A stretch of 64,000 bases of DNA from Breviolum minutum Mf 1.05b.01 (GCA_000507305.1 DF241637.1:1-64000), one strand, 5' to 3'. Counted from the stretch's first letter, positions 43,601 through 53,350 are shown. Notes: generated from the letters alone by a model not told the origin. Numbers and translations: made by a program.

Positions 43601-46255
43601 ATGTCTCAAGTCTCAAAAATAGGGACTCAATTTCAAAGCACGCAGAAATGGTTCCAGCAAAACACAATCAACAACCAGCATTCCGACAAAAACCTCGGTG
43701 AAACAAAAACCGGATCCTCGGGGGACATTTTTGTTGGCACCTTATATCTCACATCATCCTTGCTCGCCAGAGCAGATGAAAGCTTCGGCAAAAAGTCTTT
43801 GGAGACCTGACCAGCGAGGGCCCGAGGGCCCCGTTGGGGGGAGGGTAGGATGGAACCGGAGGCACTGGTGGTGCAGGACAATGCCACCTCTGGTGAAGGT
43901 GAACCCAACGAAAATGATACGAACATGTTGCAAAAAGTATCCCTGTTTTTTCGTTGAATTTGCCGAAGATGCATGGAAAAACAACACCAAACATATTCCC
44001 CCAAATGTTGATTTCGTAATTTAGTAGTGATATCCCATGGGCCCATGGTCCTATGCTAGAAACTAAAACATAATCCACAGAACAACTCCAAGTTGATGGC
44101 TTCAGGTTGAAAATGGAGGTCGAAGAGAACAAGTCACAAGTCAGTGAGCCAGATAGTAGTGAATCTACCCATAGGATCAATGGGACTGGTATATTTACCG
44201 ACAGAAAGTTGATTCGTATGGTAAATGATAAATGTAAGTAAATATACCAGTCCCATGGATCCTATGGGTACTGCTGTTCTTAAACGCAGCTAGTGATTAT
44301 CTACTTGGTGGTTTCAAGCCACTTGAAAAAATCGTCAAATTGGTGAAAGCAACTTTTGGTGTAACAGTTCCACCCCCCCCAAAATTGAAACCCACCATTG
44401 AGGTACTGGAAAACATGACCCTTTTTTTTTGTCCTCCATTTTATATGGGGAAAAAAAAACTCCGCAAATCCTACACTTGGCTTTTTAAGGCCAAGCAGTT
44501 TTAAGGCCACTTGGTCCCGTCTTGGTCTCAACCCCTTTTGAGTGGATATAGGCGAGCTAAGTCCAGGACTTGTTGTTGCCTACAGCAAGGCCTTGTTGAT
44601 CAAACTTAAGTTGACCAGCAACATCCTTGCCCCATGGGAAAGTGCATTGGCAGCTGATGCACCACCGTCTTGTGTTTGTCTGGGCAGCTTGGAGAACTGC
44701 CGTTTGCAGGTACAGTTGCGTTGTCTGGGCACGTTGGCAGGCACAACACTGCCACAGACTCCAGATTTTGGGCCTTGGTTTCGTGCCAGCGTAGCCTCAA
44801 AGCTCCATAGGCTTTCGCTTGGTAGTTCCCAACTTACCTTGCAGTCACCATCTGGCAACTGAAGTGAACCCAGGAAGCAAGGCAGCATCCTTGTCCACTT
44901 CGTGGTTTGGACTGGTAGTTGTTTAGTTAATTTCAGGAAGGCATGATGTGATATGATATGTCTCCGGTGCACAAATATTACCACTCCAGTAGGAAGTACA
45001 TCTATTGATTCATGGTAATTTTCCATTACCCTTTTCTTTTTCACCAAAGACTTAAAGAGTAGAGTGTATTTTAGTGGTATAAACTTCCAAGAATTGATTT
45101 CTCGTGAATTTTCCGATCTTGGCCCCCTGTAACGCCCAGTAAAAAAACAACGGAGGCCTTTTCATGGACCAGCAACGTCTCCATGGAATTACCTCGACCG
45201 ACGCTTCTCGCCCAATGGGTTGGCCCATCACGTCCCTAAACCTGGCCTATTCTGGGCTGTCAAGATTAGGATAGACGCCCCCAACAATTGGCCATTTCGG
45301 AGGTCCAATAGATTTCTGACACATAATATATACATACACTATAAATACATAATATGCATGTGTGCCAGGGTCAAGACTCCTTTTATTTGAGGATGGTGAT
45401 GGAAAACTTTCCTTCTAATCAACGATTCATAATCAACACACCAAGTCCTGTTAGCGGAAGAGAGCTTGCCCATTACCGTTCCTCCCTACCCAAATGATTC
45501 ATTTGGGGTATATACCTACTGGTTGGTCCAAAACCAAACACAAGCATTCGTGGGTTCATGGGCATATAAATTCATAGATAAGAATGCTGCAAATGTAGGT
45601 AAATATGTTGGAACCTATATTCATATACCAGTATATTAATACCCTAAACATCCAAACACCTCCTGACAAGATATGTGGACCCCCAAAAACATACCTCAAA
45701 CACCGTTCACCTCAGGAGGTATTCGCCTGGATGTCTAGGGATATATCTAATCAAACCAACAGTTCACCGGACTCCTGGACCCCAAAACGGGTCACATTTA
45801 TTCCCCCGTTTTGGGTCTCCCAAACACGCTGCGCAGTAGTGGGTCTTCGAATCCACCACGATTTTCACAGCCTTTTTTTGGGGGGGAATCCCTGGGAGGG
45901 ATCCTAATGGTACCTATACCTATCGATGAATTCCTTCAAAAACATGGTGTATGAAATGTAAAAATCAAACCATTCATGTTGATATTTCTCACAACATTTC
46001 ATACTAAGCGCATGGCCCGACAAAGCTCCTGAAAAAACACCGCTTTTTTGGGACTTACAACCGGGATTCCACCCAAAAAATGGGTAATTTCATACTCCCA
46101 ATCAACAAAAAAACAGAGTACAAATAACATCACACACCCCAAAAGCATTTCCAAGCAACCTTTAAGTGCAGGCCACTAACTTGTCATTACTCACCATCTG
46201 CTCATCTGATTCCCAAGCCGAATCTCGCCTTCTCCAGGTCTGCTTTCTCATCCAC
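34611..46255 (-). CDS. proA: Gamma-glutamyl-phosphate reductase (ProA half of P5C synthetase), multi-exon
   Basis: This enzyme reduces gamma-glutamyl phosphate to glutamate semialdehyde with NADPH in proline synthesis. Joined minus-strand exons give family motifs in the right order: [84 protein letters not shown]. Reading phase is kept at each junction from 40856 down to 34683 and from 45192 to 43753. Exons are about 16-73 bp; introns are 0.3-2.5 kb and hold MITEs. Donors are GT, GC or GA; all acceptors but one are AG|G. The N-terminal nucleotide-binding part lies in unread exons between 46.2 and 45.2 kb or further right, and the last exon is unresolved. I saw no glutamate kinase domain, so bifunctional P5CS versus stand-alone ProA is undecided. 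Confidence 0.9.
35207..35305. mobile_element. MITE family E (TA-flanked) inside a proA intron
   Basis: TACCCTCCTGGGAACCAACATATC ends pair with a right end ATATGTTAGTTCCC; the core holds CAAGGCACTTTTGAAGATGA. It lies in the intron between 35570 and 34683. Confidence 0.75.
35570..35617 (-). CDS. proA: proA exon [17 protein letters not shown]
   Basis: This 48-bp exon carries the H-A-R-G-P-V/M-G-L-E hallmark. The acceptor is CTCTAG|G and the donor is GC (CACAA|GCCACT). Confidence 0.95.
36005..36038 (-). CDS. proA: proA exon [10 protein letters not shown]
   Basis: This 34-bp exon carries the G-A-E-V/I-G-I-S-T hallmark. The acceptor is CCTTCAG|G. The donor is GA (AATAG|GACGAC), and TAGGA is repeated at the next acceptor. 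Confidence 0.95.
36885..36936 (-). CDS. proA: proA exon with [13 protein letters not shown] motif
   Basis: This 52-bp exon carries the family hallmark N-A/C-S-T-R-F-x-D-G. The acceptor is ATCAAG|G and the donor is GTGGGG. It is joined to the previous exon across a 1464-bp intron. Confidence 0.95.
37598..37702. mobile_element. MITE family D inside a proA intron
   Basis: TACCCTCCCTGAAACAAACA ... TGTTAGTTTCAGGGAGAGTA; both ends are intact. Confidence 0.85.
38084..38195. mobile_element. MITE family D (TA-flanked) inside a proA intron
   Basis: TACCCTCCCTGAAACGAACA at one end and the matching GTTTCATGGAGGGTA at the other, with an inner CCATCCATTTTCAGG box. The TA at each end and the CCCTCC terminus resemble Stowaway/Tc1-mariner-type MITEs; that affiliation is inference. 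Confidence 0.8.
38209..38290. mobile_element. Hairpin element, family J, inside a proA intron
   Basis: Arms at about 38212-38236 and 38254-38278 (core ACCTCCTGAGGTTCGGT and its complement) are nearly perfect inverted repeats with a 17-bp loop. A related copy with CCAAACACCTCCTGA and CACCTCAGGAGGT lies at 45650-45722. Confidence 0.75.
38401..38442 (-). CDS. proA: proA exon [14 protein letters not shown]
   Basis: This exon has 14 whole codons corresponding to the A-x-x-F-L-x-x-V-D-S helix. The acceptor is GTCAAG|G and the donor is GTTTGG. Confidence 0.92.
38754..38791 (-). CDS. proA: proA exon [12 protein letters not shown]
   Basis: This 38-bp exon carries the Y/H-G/S-S-x-H-T-x-x-I-V-T motif. 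The acceptor is CCCGAG|G. The donor is non-canonical GA (CAGAG|GACCGG), and the AGGA at this junction is repeated at the far end of the intron. Confidence 0.92.
39032..39128. mobile_element. MITE family A inside a proA intron
   Basis: This full-length copy lies in the 420-bp intron between the exons at 39212 and 38791. Confidence 0.8.
39212..39239 (-). CDS. proA: proA exon VDEAIEHIN
   Basis: This 28-bp exon carries the strongly conserved D-E-A-I-x-H-I-N motif. The acceptor is CATCAG|G and the donor is GTTTGG, phase 1. Confidence 0.92.
39312..39418. mobile_element. MITE family D inside a proA intron
   Basis: TACACTCCCGAAAACGAAC ... TTAGTTTTCCAGGGTGTA, in the intron between 39869 and 39239. 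Confidence 0.8.
39869..39900 (-). CDS. proA: proA exon [10 protein letters not shown]
   Basis: This 32-bp exon carries the L-A-V-K-x-V beta strand of the family. The acceptor ttttggcag|GT has a good pyrimidine tract; the donor is GTCACT. Its first two bases complete a Cys codon begun at 40832. Confidence 0.87.
40832..40856 (-). CDS. proA: proA exon EDFDTEFL
   Basis: This 25-bp exon corresponds to the family D-W/F-x-T-E-Y/F-L segment. The acceptor is GCCAG|G, the donor is GTGGAC, and it ends in phase 1. Confidence 0.82.
40984..40999 (-). CDS. proA: Possible 16-nt proA micro-exon
   Basis: GTTTGAAGCTTTGTAC lies between AGCAG|G and a GT donor. It restores phase exactly between the flanking exons (one base completes the Met codon, then FEALY). 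Support is phase and splice sites only, as the region is poorly conserved in the family. Confidence 0.4.
41222..41277 (-). CDS. proA: proA exon with LFGPK motif
   Basis: The frame reads [18 protein letters not shown] plus two bases. LFGPK matches the G-V-x-L-x-G-P-K turn of the family and is in phase with the preceding exon. The donor is GTGTCT. The acceptor TTTAG|C is the only one in the gene not followed by G, so the left edge of the exon in transcript sense may be slightly wrong. Confidence 0.6.
42413..42521. mobile_element. MITE family B inside a proA intron
   Basis: Outer arms ATAGGATCCATGG and CCATGGATCTTAT are present; the loop contains a short TA run. Confidence 0.75.
42638..42751. 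mobile_element. MITE family F inside a proA intron
   Basis: TACTGTTGATGGAAGAAATC ... GATTTCTTCCATCAACAGTA: inverted ends of about 20 bp with an inner CCTGCACCA box. Confidence 0.8.
42889..42985. repeat. Dispersed repeat K
   Basis: TTGGAGGATCATCCCAGTTAG ... CCTAAGTAGGGTTG closely matches 3116-3200, and a diverged copy starts at 4291. No clear inverted ends. This copy is inside a proA intron. Confidence 0.65.
43753..43806 (-). CDS. proA: proA exon with KDFLPKL motif
   Basis: This exon has 18 whole codons, [18 protein letters not shown], matching the helix after the catalytic Cys segment of ProA. The acceptor is GGTCAG|G and the donor is GTGAGA. Confidence 0.8.
44168..44268. mobile_element. 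MITE family B, long outer arms
   Basis: This is the type copy of a palindromic element. The outer arm CCCATAGGATC and the inner arm GGTATATTTAC pair with GTAAATATACC and GATCCTATGGG around a short loop. It lies in the proA intron between 45158 and 43806. Confidence 0.8.
44540..44900. other. GC-richer open patch inside a proA intron
   Basis: Long open frames exist on both strands, but the patch lies between the exons ending at 45158 and starting at 43806, so it is intronic for proA. It is probably a repeat or gene fragment. Confidence 0.3.
45158..45192 (-). CDS. proA: proA exon with [11 protein letters not shown] motif
   Basis: This 35-bp exon begins GT, completing a codon whose first base is on the previous exon. 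The family expects the catalytic Cys there (C-N-x-M/V-E-T), so TGT is predicted to be split by the intron. The acceptor is CGAG|G and the donor is GC (GAAAAG|GCCTCC). Phase 0 joins the exon at 43806. Confidence 0.8.
46207..46255 (-). CDS. proA: proA exon, tentative N-terminal piece
   Basis: The frame reads [16 protein letters not shown], resembling the AN-x-x-D-x-x-x-A-x-x-x-GL segment near the N-terminus of ProA. The acceptor is CGGAG|G; the donor would be a GA site (ATCA|GATGAG). Phase to the next exon cannot be tested because the exons before 45192 are unread. Confidence 0.4.
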
Positions 46256-46569
46256 CTCCGAGGTTTTTGCAAGGTGGGCATAATTTGCTAATGGTGTAAT
46301 TTTTCATCAAACTCTGCTTTTTTAGAGTGAAACCATCATTTTTGAGGGTTGGTAGATTCTACTGATTCTAGAGACATCTTTTTACCCTTCTTCTCTTTGC
46401 ACAATTCTCCTAACCTCACTTCGCCAAAGGAAACTACAATAAAGTGCAAACTTATTCTTTTTCTCTACTAAATATGGAACCCCGAAGAGTTCAAAGGTTG
46501 GCCATCGAGTGAGAAACAAAATCATTATTTGCTGGCGCTATGTAAATTACCCCCAATGCACGGGATTAC

Positions 46570-46644
46570 TCAATCAGTGGCAAATGAAGGTTTATAGGAA
46601 TCCCCGCGACTAAACATGTAACAATCCTGGTGGTCACTGTCATC
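46570..46644 (-). CDS. Candidate exon DDSDHQDCYMFSRGDSYKP, unassigned
   Basis: The acceptor CTCCCAG|G follows a C-rich tract and the frame runs to a TGA at 46570. A second frame in the same DNA is also open, so the frame is not certain. It lies just upstream of the tentative first proA exon. Confidence 0.3.
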   Translation of the reverse strand, partial: DDSDHQDCYMFSRGDSYKPSFATD

Positions 46645-47169
46645 CTGGGAGGGGGGCAAAAACACCCAAAATTATACTTCATACTTCCAAAAAATGTATC
46701 CAAAGACCACTGACTTTGAGCATTCAAATCATATACCCCCGTTGAGAGACAACCCATCACGCATTCAAGGATGAACATCCCTCATTCTGATCTAGCTGGG
46801 GGTTCTTCTTTGGTAAAGCTTACTCCCAATGAAACTAGCAGTAGCACTTGTCCTTTCAAACAATCTCAAATGGTTATTATAGGGACGTTTTTTTTTCCCT
46901 ATTCCAACCCCCAAAAAAATACACAGAACAAACAAATCAACCCATCTTGAGGTCTGGGTCGATGGGTCGGGGCCCCCAAGCTTACCCCTATGGTTTCTGA
47001 TGCTTCCCGGTCAAATGCTTCCCTAAGAAACCAGAGTTCCCAGAGTTCCCAGTTACCCCCCTATTCAAAGGGCTCCCCCTTATAGTAGTCAAGCCTATCG
47101 ACTTTTTTGTCTTCCTTGTAGTTGACTTAACAACACCTTCGGAGATTGCCTTAAGCTATCTCCATTTAC

Positions 47170-47458
47170 CTTGGGAAACAGCAACCTGCGGATGCTACAC
47201 GCCCTTTTCTTTTCCAAAAGTTGCCATTCCCTGGGCTTTTTTTTTGTGAAACTTTCAACGGACGTTGCCGCATGCGTTTGGAAACAAGGCACTGGTGGCC
47301 GTTTTTTTGTTGCGAAGAATCTCCGTCGTTCTTGCGAAGAACACGAAAATCTTTCACAAAAACATGGGCTATTTGGAGACCCCAAGTGTTGAGAGAGGTT
47401 TTCTTCCAAACAAATCATCTTCTTTTTGGCAGTTGGCAAGTGAAGGTATAGGGAAACC
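47170..47458 (-). CDS. Candidate exon, unassigned
   Basis: A long basic open frame (for example KKKPREWQLLEKKRACSIRR) ends at a good donor, TTTCCCAAG|GTAAAT. The left part is ambiguous between frames and no family is recognised. Confidence 0.3.
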
Positions 47459-47714
47459 CGGAAAACCCCCAACTTATAACTAAACTGCATATTAAAATGG
47501 TTTATTCCGGGCCCCAACTTAACTTACCACTAAAATGATTCTGAAAAATATATATCAACATGTCATTTTGGTGCAGTGATTTTCTTAGGGTCGAATCATT
47601 TCAACGCACTGGTCCCTCACTCATGAGACTCACAGTTGTTGTCCGTGTGACAGGGGTCGAATCACCTTCAAGATAGATCAGGGCAGTGTGAAACGGGAAT
47701 CTTCAGGTATGGTG

Positions 47715-47838
47715 ATACTGTTGATGGTTCAGACATCCGGCGATCACCAGTTGATATGGTAAATATCCCATTATTTTCATGGGTTTTATACATCCAAACG
47801 GTGGTTTTCTCGCCGGATTTCTGAACCATCAACAGTAT
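47715..47838. mobile_element. MITE family F-like
   Basis: ATACTGTTGATGGTTCAGA ... TTCTGAACCATCAACAGTAT: same outer ends, different inner sequence, so a subfamily. A half copy (TTACTGTTGATGACAGAAATC) lies at 43538. Confidence 0.75.
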
Positions 47839-48763
47839 AAATCGCCGCATAGCTATTCTGCTGGTGACCTCTTTTGGGGGTACTGAAGATGCTGAAGTGA
47901 CCAACCCAACGTTTGGGAATCAAGTCAGGTCACGGCCACTGAATCACCTGGAGGGAAAAAACAAAAAGTTGAGGGGATCTTTGGATGAATCTATCCCAAA
48001 ACGCTCAATGTATGGTGTATTTTTACCTACATTTACCACCTAAACTACTTAAACTTGAATAATCTTGAATAGACCTTCCATAGAGTATCCGATGCTAGGG
48101 AATCTATTCAGTACTCAGCCAAAGGACTATGAAATACCAGTTTGAACTTCAATTTCCTCTAAACATGTCACACCAAAAAGTGTAAAGTTTAGCTTGATTG
48201 GCTGGCCCTTGAGAGTATTTCCCTACCAAAAAACGGATCTAAACACAAGGCTTTTCCTAGCAACAAGAAGCATTGCGACATCTTAACTGTGAGATTGGTT
48301 TTCCTCAGGAAACCTGGACGGGGTTCCTGGTAGTAGAATCAGAAGGCAACCCATTTTTATTAAGCTTGGTGATTGGGGACCAGCGCCTATAGAATTCCCA
48401 AAACCACCACTTTACCAAAACACAAAACATTTACGACCTGGTGCTCAACCCGACCAATTGCTCATTTGCTCGTCATTTATATAGTAGGAAAAATTGCCAT
48501 CCTTTGCTCATTTGCTCATCACTAAGCACCAGTCAGTTAAGTTGAAAACTCGAAACATAATAACATACTTGTAACTTGTAAGGTAGGTGTTCACTGAATG
48601 ACCATGGACCATGGCACGACAATGGCACAGGTTGAGCTATCATCTGATATCAGAAGTAACCATTGCATCGGTTGGACGCAATAACAAACGAAAAAACACT
48701 TGTGTTTGATGCACCTGGAGGCTTTCCCTCAAGAGAAAGATAAATCAACCAATCTTTTTTCAC

Positions 48764-48879
48764 TGACTTGAAGTCATCCAACTGAAACAACATCTGAAAA
48801 TCTGCGCACTCACAGCATATTTTGCTTGGGCCTGGTGGGCCTCCCTCAATTTGTCTAAGATCAATCTCAATAATCTCAC
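48764..48879 (-). CDS. Candidate exon, unassigned
   Basis: A 116-bp open segment sits between TTTGAAAG|G and a GTGAAA donor, ending in phase 0. It reads EIIEIDLRQIEGGPPGP and on to MLFQLDDFKS. The composition is protein-like, but no family is recognised. Confidence 0.35.
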
Positions 48880-49347
48880 CTTTCAAATCCCAAAGCGAAA
48901 ACAACAAAAATCAAAACACAAATCCAGGGTGGCAAAATTTCACCCTCCAAACTTCACGTTTTTCGAAATTTTTCAGTGGAAAACTTCGGGCCTGCGGACC
49001 TTGTTTCGGTTTCATCCTTCGAAGCCTCAAATCCCATCACCTCAGAATCTGGGGAGTTTCGTGTTGCGAATCTGACGGCATCCCAATTTACCTGACATGA
49101 AACCCACGAAAAATTGACGAAATATAGGTAAACATGGTAAACATACTGGATTCTATGGGGGTTGGTGGTTTGAAACTCAAAGAAATTGAAACATATTGTG
49201 TCAAACTGGATCGAATCTGATGAACATTTTTTTTTCCCAAAGATCCACTGGATCGAATCTGCTTTCCCACAGCTTCATCTTGGATCAGGGAATTCCCATA
49301 CTAGTTCAAAGTCAAAGGTTCAAACATTCAGTGTTGGAAAGACTACT

Positions 49348-49459
49348 TACCCTCCAGTAAACGAACATAGCCCTGAATCAATGGTTGGAAAATGCTTCAT
49401 TTTTGTTTGGGGATGATCCATTTTCAGGGGCGAGCTGTTAGCTTTTTTTAGTGAATGTA
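49348..49459. mobile_element. MITE family D
   Basis: The left end TACCCTCC is intact; the right end has drifted. Confidence 0.7.
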
Positions 49460-50394
49460 CACAACATTTCTTGATTTGTTTTCTTCTGACACTCGTGGCT
49501 AAGACCCGTTTCCACCAGAAAAACACCATGGCTCGGTTCGGGTGCCAAGTCTCTATTCGGGAGCGGAAGGGGCGACGACCTCGGGTCCCACCAGTTGATT
49601 CCATCAGGATGCCGACGTTTTAAAAGCCAAGCAGTTTTTTCAATGGATGGACATGTTGAAAAAAAACAACTATTTCTCTATAAGACTTAAGTCTATTAGT
49701 TGGTGTTTTCAACTCAAGTTGAAAACCTTTCAACTGAATCAATTCTGGAATAAGAATCTGTGCTGTATTTCTTTTTTGGGGGGGTGCACAGCAAACACAA
49801 ACATTGAATAGGTGCTGATTGAATACTCTTCTTAAATAACGTCACATTTGACCAGCCTGTCGGAACATTGGCGTTATCTTGGCATCCGTAAACTACCTCT
49901 CAAAATGGTCAGAAAAAGCAGATGCATTTTTTTCTCAAAGGCAATTTACATCATTTGAGCCGTGCTCGAAAGGTCTTTCATTTCACAAGGTCGTAAGGAA
50001 TTGCTTACACCACCACTTCTGCATCACTTATGCGGCCACAGTGCCTGCTTACGTGTGGGGATTCCAGTGTTTTGCTTACGTGCCAGCTTAATTACGCTGA
50101 CTTATGCACATTCTTATGACCACCTCCCTTCTTTCCACATGAAGGGGGGGTTTACAGCATGGCTCATTTGGGAAAATACCGAAAAACAGTTTGCAACTGC
50201 CTTGATCCTGGCACAAAAACATCACGTAACAATGCACCCAAAATTGCTTGAATCGTTGAACCATCCAGGGCCCAGGGCTGATGAATGTCACTCTAAGGAA
50301 TCCCAGAGGAATGAAGGGATTCCGCAAAAAGCATATCATGGTGATTCACTGAGAGGATGAATCACCTTCACAAAGTAATACACACTTTAAAAAC

Positions 50395-50466
50395 CGTCAG
50401 AAAGTATAGAACATTATATATATATCCCAAATAAATCTCTCTCTCTCTCTATATATATATATATTA
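50395..50466. repeat. Mixed (TA)n/(CT)n tract
   Basis: An AT-repeat, then CTCTCTCTCTCT, then a TA run. Other short TA runs lie at 5141-5163, 33345-33372, 36478-36496, 51480-51516 and 62598-62612. Confidence 0.9.
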
Positions 50467-51298
50467 TACGTGGAAACCAGCCATAAGATTTGAAGTAAAG
50501 TTTTATCTCATGAAAAAAGGCAGTGGGACTTTTCTACATCCACTGCCAGCGAGGGGACTTACATGTCGACATCCAAGTTGTAGGAGTTGGCAGTTTTGGG
50601 ATTTTCACAACGGTTCAATCAGGGTGAAAAAACCCTTGGGAAGTTCCTCACATGTCCTATTTTCCTTCCATTTTGTAGGGGTTGGTTTTAAAAAACCCAT
50701 AAAATTTGGGGGGTTTAAAAAAACCCATCGTTTTTCCATGGGTTTTGGGGTCCAAGGTAACAAAATACTCGGTGACCTGTTGACGCCCGACGGCTGGATC
50801 TTGATGACACCCCCCAAAAAAAAAACATATCATATGGACACGTTGCGAGGTTGAGTGAATTTCGGTTGACACAAAGCATGGACCACCCCAAAAGAAACGG
50901 CACCATCACCAGGTAACTGTGGCACATCGTCCACTGCTTGTGACAAGATATCTCCTTCCTGAAGGTTCACGTCGTCCACATCCACCACATCACCAGCAAT
51001 ATCGAGGACATCTCCAGAAGCCTTGTTTTAAGGGGCTAACGAGCTTCTTGATTTTCAGGTGTGAATGAGACATGTGTGAAGTCATCGTACTCATTTCACA
51101 GTAATATATTCTTTGAATTTCCCATTTTTATGTGTATAGTATATATTTGCATGAACATAATCAAATAATTAAATAGTATATTGCGAGTCATGCTATAGTT
51201 GATGTTTTTTCAACCTGTAAAATGTGCGCAAGTCAAATTGGATCATGTTAAACCACCACTATGTCCGAGGAGAAAGGCCCAAGACACAGCTATGTATC

Positions 51299-51392
51299 CA
51301 ATAGGATCCATGTCAGTATGGTATATTCCCTACATTTGGCGAAAACATGTGGGGGAAAATGTAGGTAAATCTACCAGTCCCATGGATCCTAG
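51299..51392. mobile_element. MITE family B
   Basis: Outer and inner arms are both recognisable (AATAGGATCCATG ... CATGGATCCTA). Confidence 0.75.
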
Positions 51393-51810
51393 GAGTATAC
51401 ATATATACAGTTAGAATAGAAAATTGTTTGATTTGGAGGAATCCCAGCTTCAGAAAGCTGAACATCACCACCCAAAACATGTATATATATATATATACAA
51501 TATTGTATATATAATATACACATCATATCCAAGAGAAAAGGGGGGGGTTGTTTCAAAACCCCATTCTTCATGGAGTAGTTTCCCCAACACGAGTAGTTCA
51601 GGGGTTCCACGGGATGTAGTTTACATGGAAAATCTGAGCGTCAAAAACTGGAAAGGGCCGCCTTCCTCACTTCTTGTGTATCATTGAGAGATATAGGGCG
51701 ATGCATCCCATTTTTTTCTGGAGTCATCCCGAGTTACATCCTTTTTGATATTGACAGCCAGTGTATAGAACCCTTCTTCTTCCTTCCTTCAACAACAACA
51801 AAATTACCAG

Positions 51811-51908
51811 TACTCCCTGAAAACTAACATATATCCCTTCACAAATAGTGGTTGGAAGATGTAAATTTCTATTTGAAATAGTTCCCCTTTTTTTGGGGAC
51901 ACCCAACT
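51811..51908. mobile_element. MITE family D, right end decayed
   Basis: The left end TACTCCCTGAAAACTAACAT is clear; the other end is degraded. Confidence 0.6.
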
Positions 51909-52094
51909 CGTTCAGGACTTTAGGATTTGGACGCCAAAGGTGCAGTTTCTGGTACTCTTTGCACCGTCTCCTGAGGGGAAAAAACACCAACCAACCAAAC
52001 CACCTGGACCAGGTTGTTTGGAGGTGAATGGAACCAGGTGAGCCACGAAGCCACGAAAAAAACAACAACAACTCTGACTCCTACTTTAAATGAA

Positions 52095-52182
52095 ACTGGT
52101 TGTTTAATAGGGATCCTTATATGGGTTTCACTATAATCCTCATATAACTGGGTAGTACAATCCATATACTCTAAACAACCAG
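52095..52182. mobile_element. MITE family I
   Basis: ACTGGTTGTTTAATAGGGAT ... TACTCTAAACAACCAG; the core carries a GGGTAGTA box. Confidence 0.7.
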
Positions 52183-52420
52183 AATTTGCTTGTTGCTCAG
52201 GTGGATAAATTATTTTTTGAGTTTGCCTTCCCCGTTTGTGTTGTTCAGCCAACTTGAGATTTGTCCAATAAGCCAACCGCACTTTCAGGTCAATCTCAAA
52301 TATGTGAATATATACATGAATAATTCATAGAATCCCCAATGCGACTCGCCTCGAAATCTTGCCAACAATCAGCCAAAGCTTGATTGGTCTGGGCAAATTC
52401 TATCTAAGATAATCTACTAC

Positions 52421-52543
52421 TCTCAATTCATGGTTTGCCATGGCAACAAGGTCATTGAACAAAACTGCAATAACCGGACAGGACTTGGAAGCTGAAACAA
52501 TTTCCTCGAGAACAGAGGACCGAACATCGGAGGGAAGACTTTT
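52421..52543 (-). CDS. Candidate exon of 41 codons, unassigned
   Basis: The frame reads LPSDVRSSVLEEIVSASKS then VIAVLFNDLVAMANHELR, strongly protein-like, ending at a GTAGTA donor. The acceptor CAACAG|A breaks the AG|G rule seen in the proven genes, which lowers confidence. Confidence 0.4.
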
Positions 52544-52607
52544 CTGTTGGTGTTTTCATGTCATTAAAAGAATTGTCAAAAGCCAAAAGTCAAAACACAA
52601 AACTGGA

Positions 52608-52690
52608 CCCTCCAAGGGGTGCCAAATGGATGGGAGTTGGGGTGCCACTAAGCACCCCTTAGGGTTCAAACACCACCCCAAAAGGAGGGT
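52608..52690. mobile_element. MITE family G
   Basis: ACCCTCCAAGGGGTGCCAAA ... CCAAAAGGAGGGTGC. Almost the same sequence recurs at 54534-54611. Confidence 0.75.
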
Positions 52691-52966
52691 GCTGGTTGGT
52701 GCAAAGTGCAAAAGTAAATCTCGAGACTCCTCGATTCTCTGATTCTCTCCTTTGATCCCACTCCAACTCTGACCCCACGTGCAAAACAAATGGTTATCGA
52801 TCATCATTGTCCCTTAATAATCCCCTAAAAATTATGGCTAATCAACCCCCCCCCCCCCTAACGTAACCCGCGTCAGAAATAAGGGTTCAATCAATTTTCC
52901 GCCTTCTTAAAGGAAACCAATGGTCATTTATCCCTTCATAAGGATACCCCCTCCAAATACCCCAGG

Positions 52967-53108
52967 GGGGTTGTGCAATGCATTTTGTAGTGAAATATGT
53001 TTTAGTGGTCATGATGTTGATTTTGTAGAGGCTTTTTTCCCTACAGAATTGGGAGCTGCACCTCGGGATGACTCGAGCAAATCACTACAAAATGCATTGC
53101 ACAACCCC
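52967..53108. mobile_element. 142-bp element with perfect 27-bp terminal inverted repeats
   Basis: Arm 52967-52993 and arm 53082-53108 are exact reverse complements. The arms begin GGGG and contain TTTTGTAG, the motif that recurs through the next kilobase. The 88-bp core is unrelated. This looks like a small non-autonomous DNA element. I found no matching copy elsewhere in the window. Confidence 0.65.
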
Positions 53109-53350
53109 ATTTTTTTAAAACCAATTTCCAAGATGGCACCCGAATTCAGCTCTACAAAATCCCAAACCAAGATGAGGGCCTGAGATTGATTGGATTTGTA
53201 AAATCCAGAAATTCCTCTACGAGTTTTTTTTTGTAGATACTTATTGATTTTGTAGTCTGACCTTGCCAAACAAAAGCCAAACATTACAAAAGGGTAGGCT
53301 TTTGATTTTGTAGAGCTGGCAATGGAGGGTTGGGTGGGATGGATGTTTTC

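Larger units (their letters stand above)
49460..52094. other. No gene seen
   Basis: MITE B and D copies and TA tracts. A plus frame at 49879-50091 is protein-like (NYLSKWSEKADAFFSQRQF) but unsupported. From 50620 to 50760 there are G-rich and C-rich inverted fragments around GGGTTTTGGGGTCC. Confidence 0.4.

Noticed and set aside
44542..44862. 106-codon plus-strand open frame
   Set aside because: It sits within a proA intron and the minus strand is equally open; no family match.
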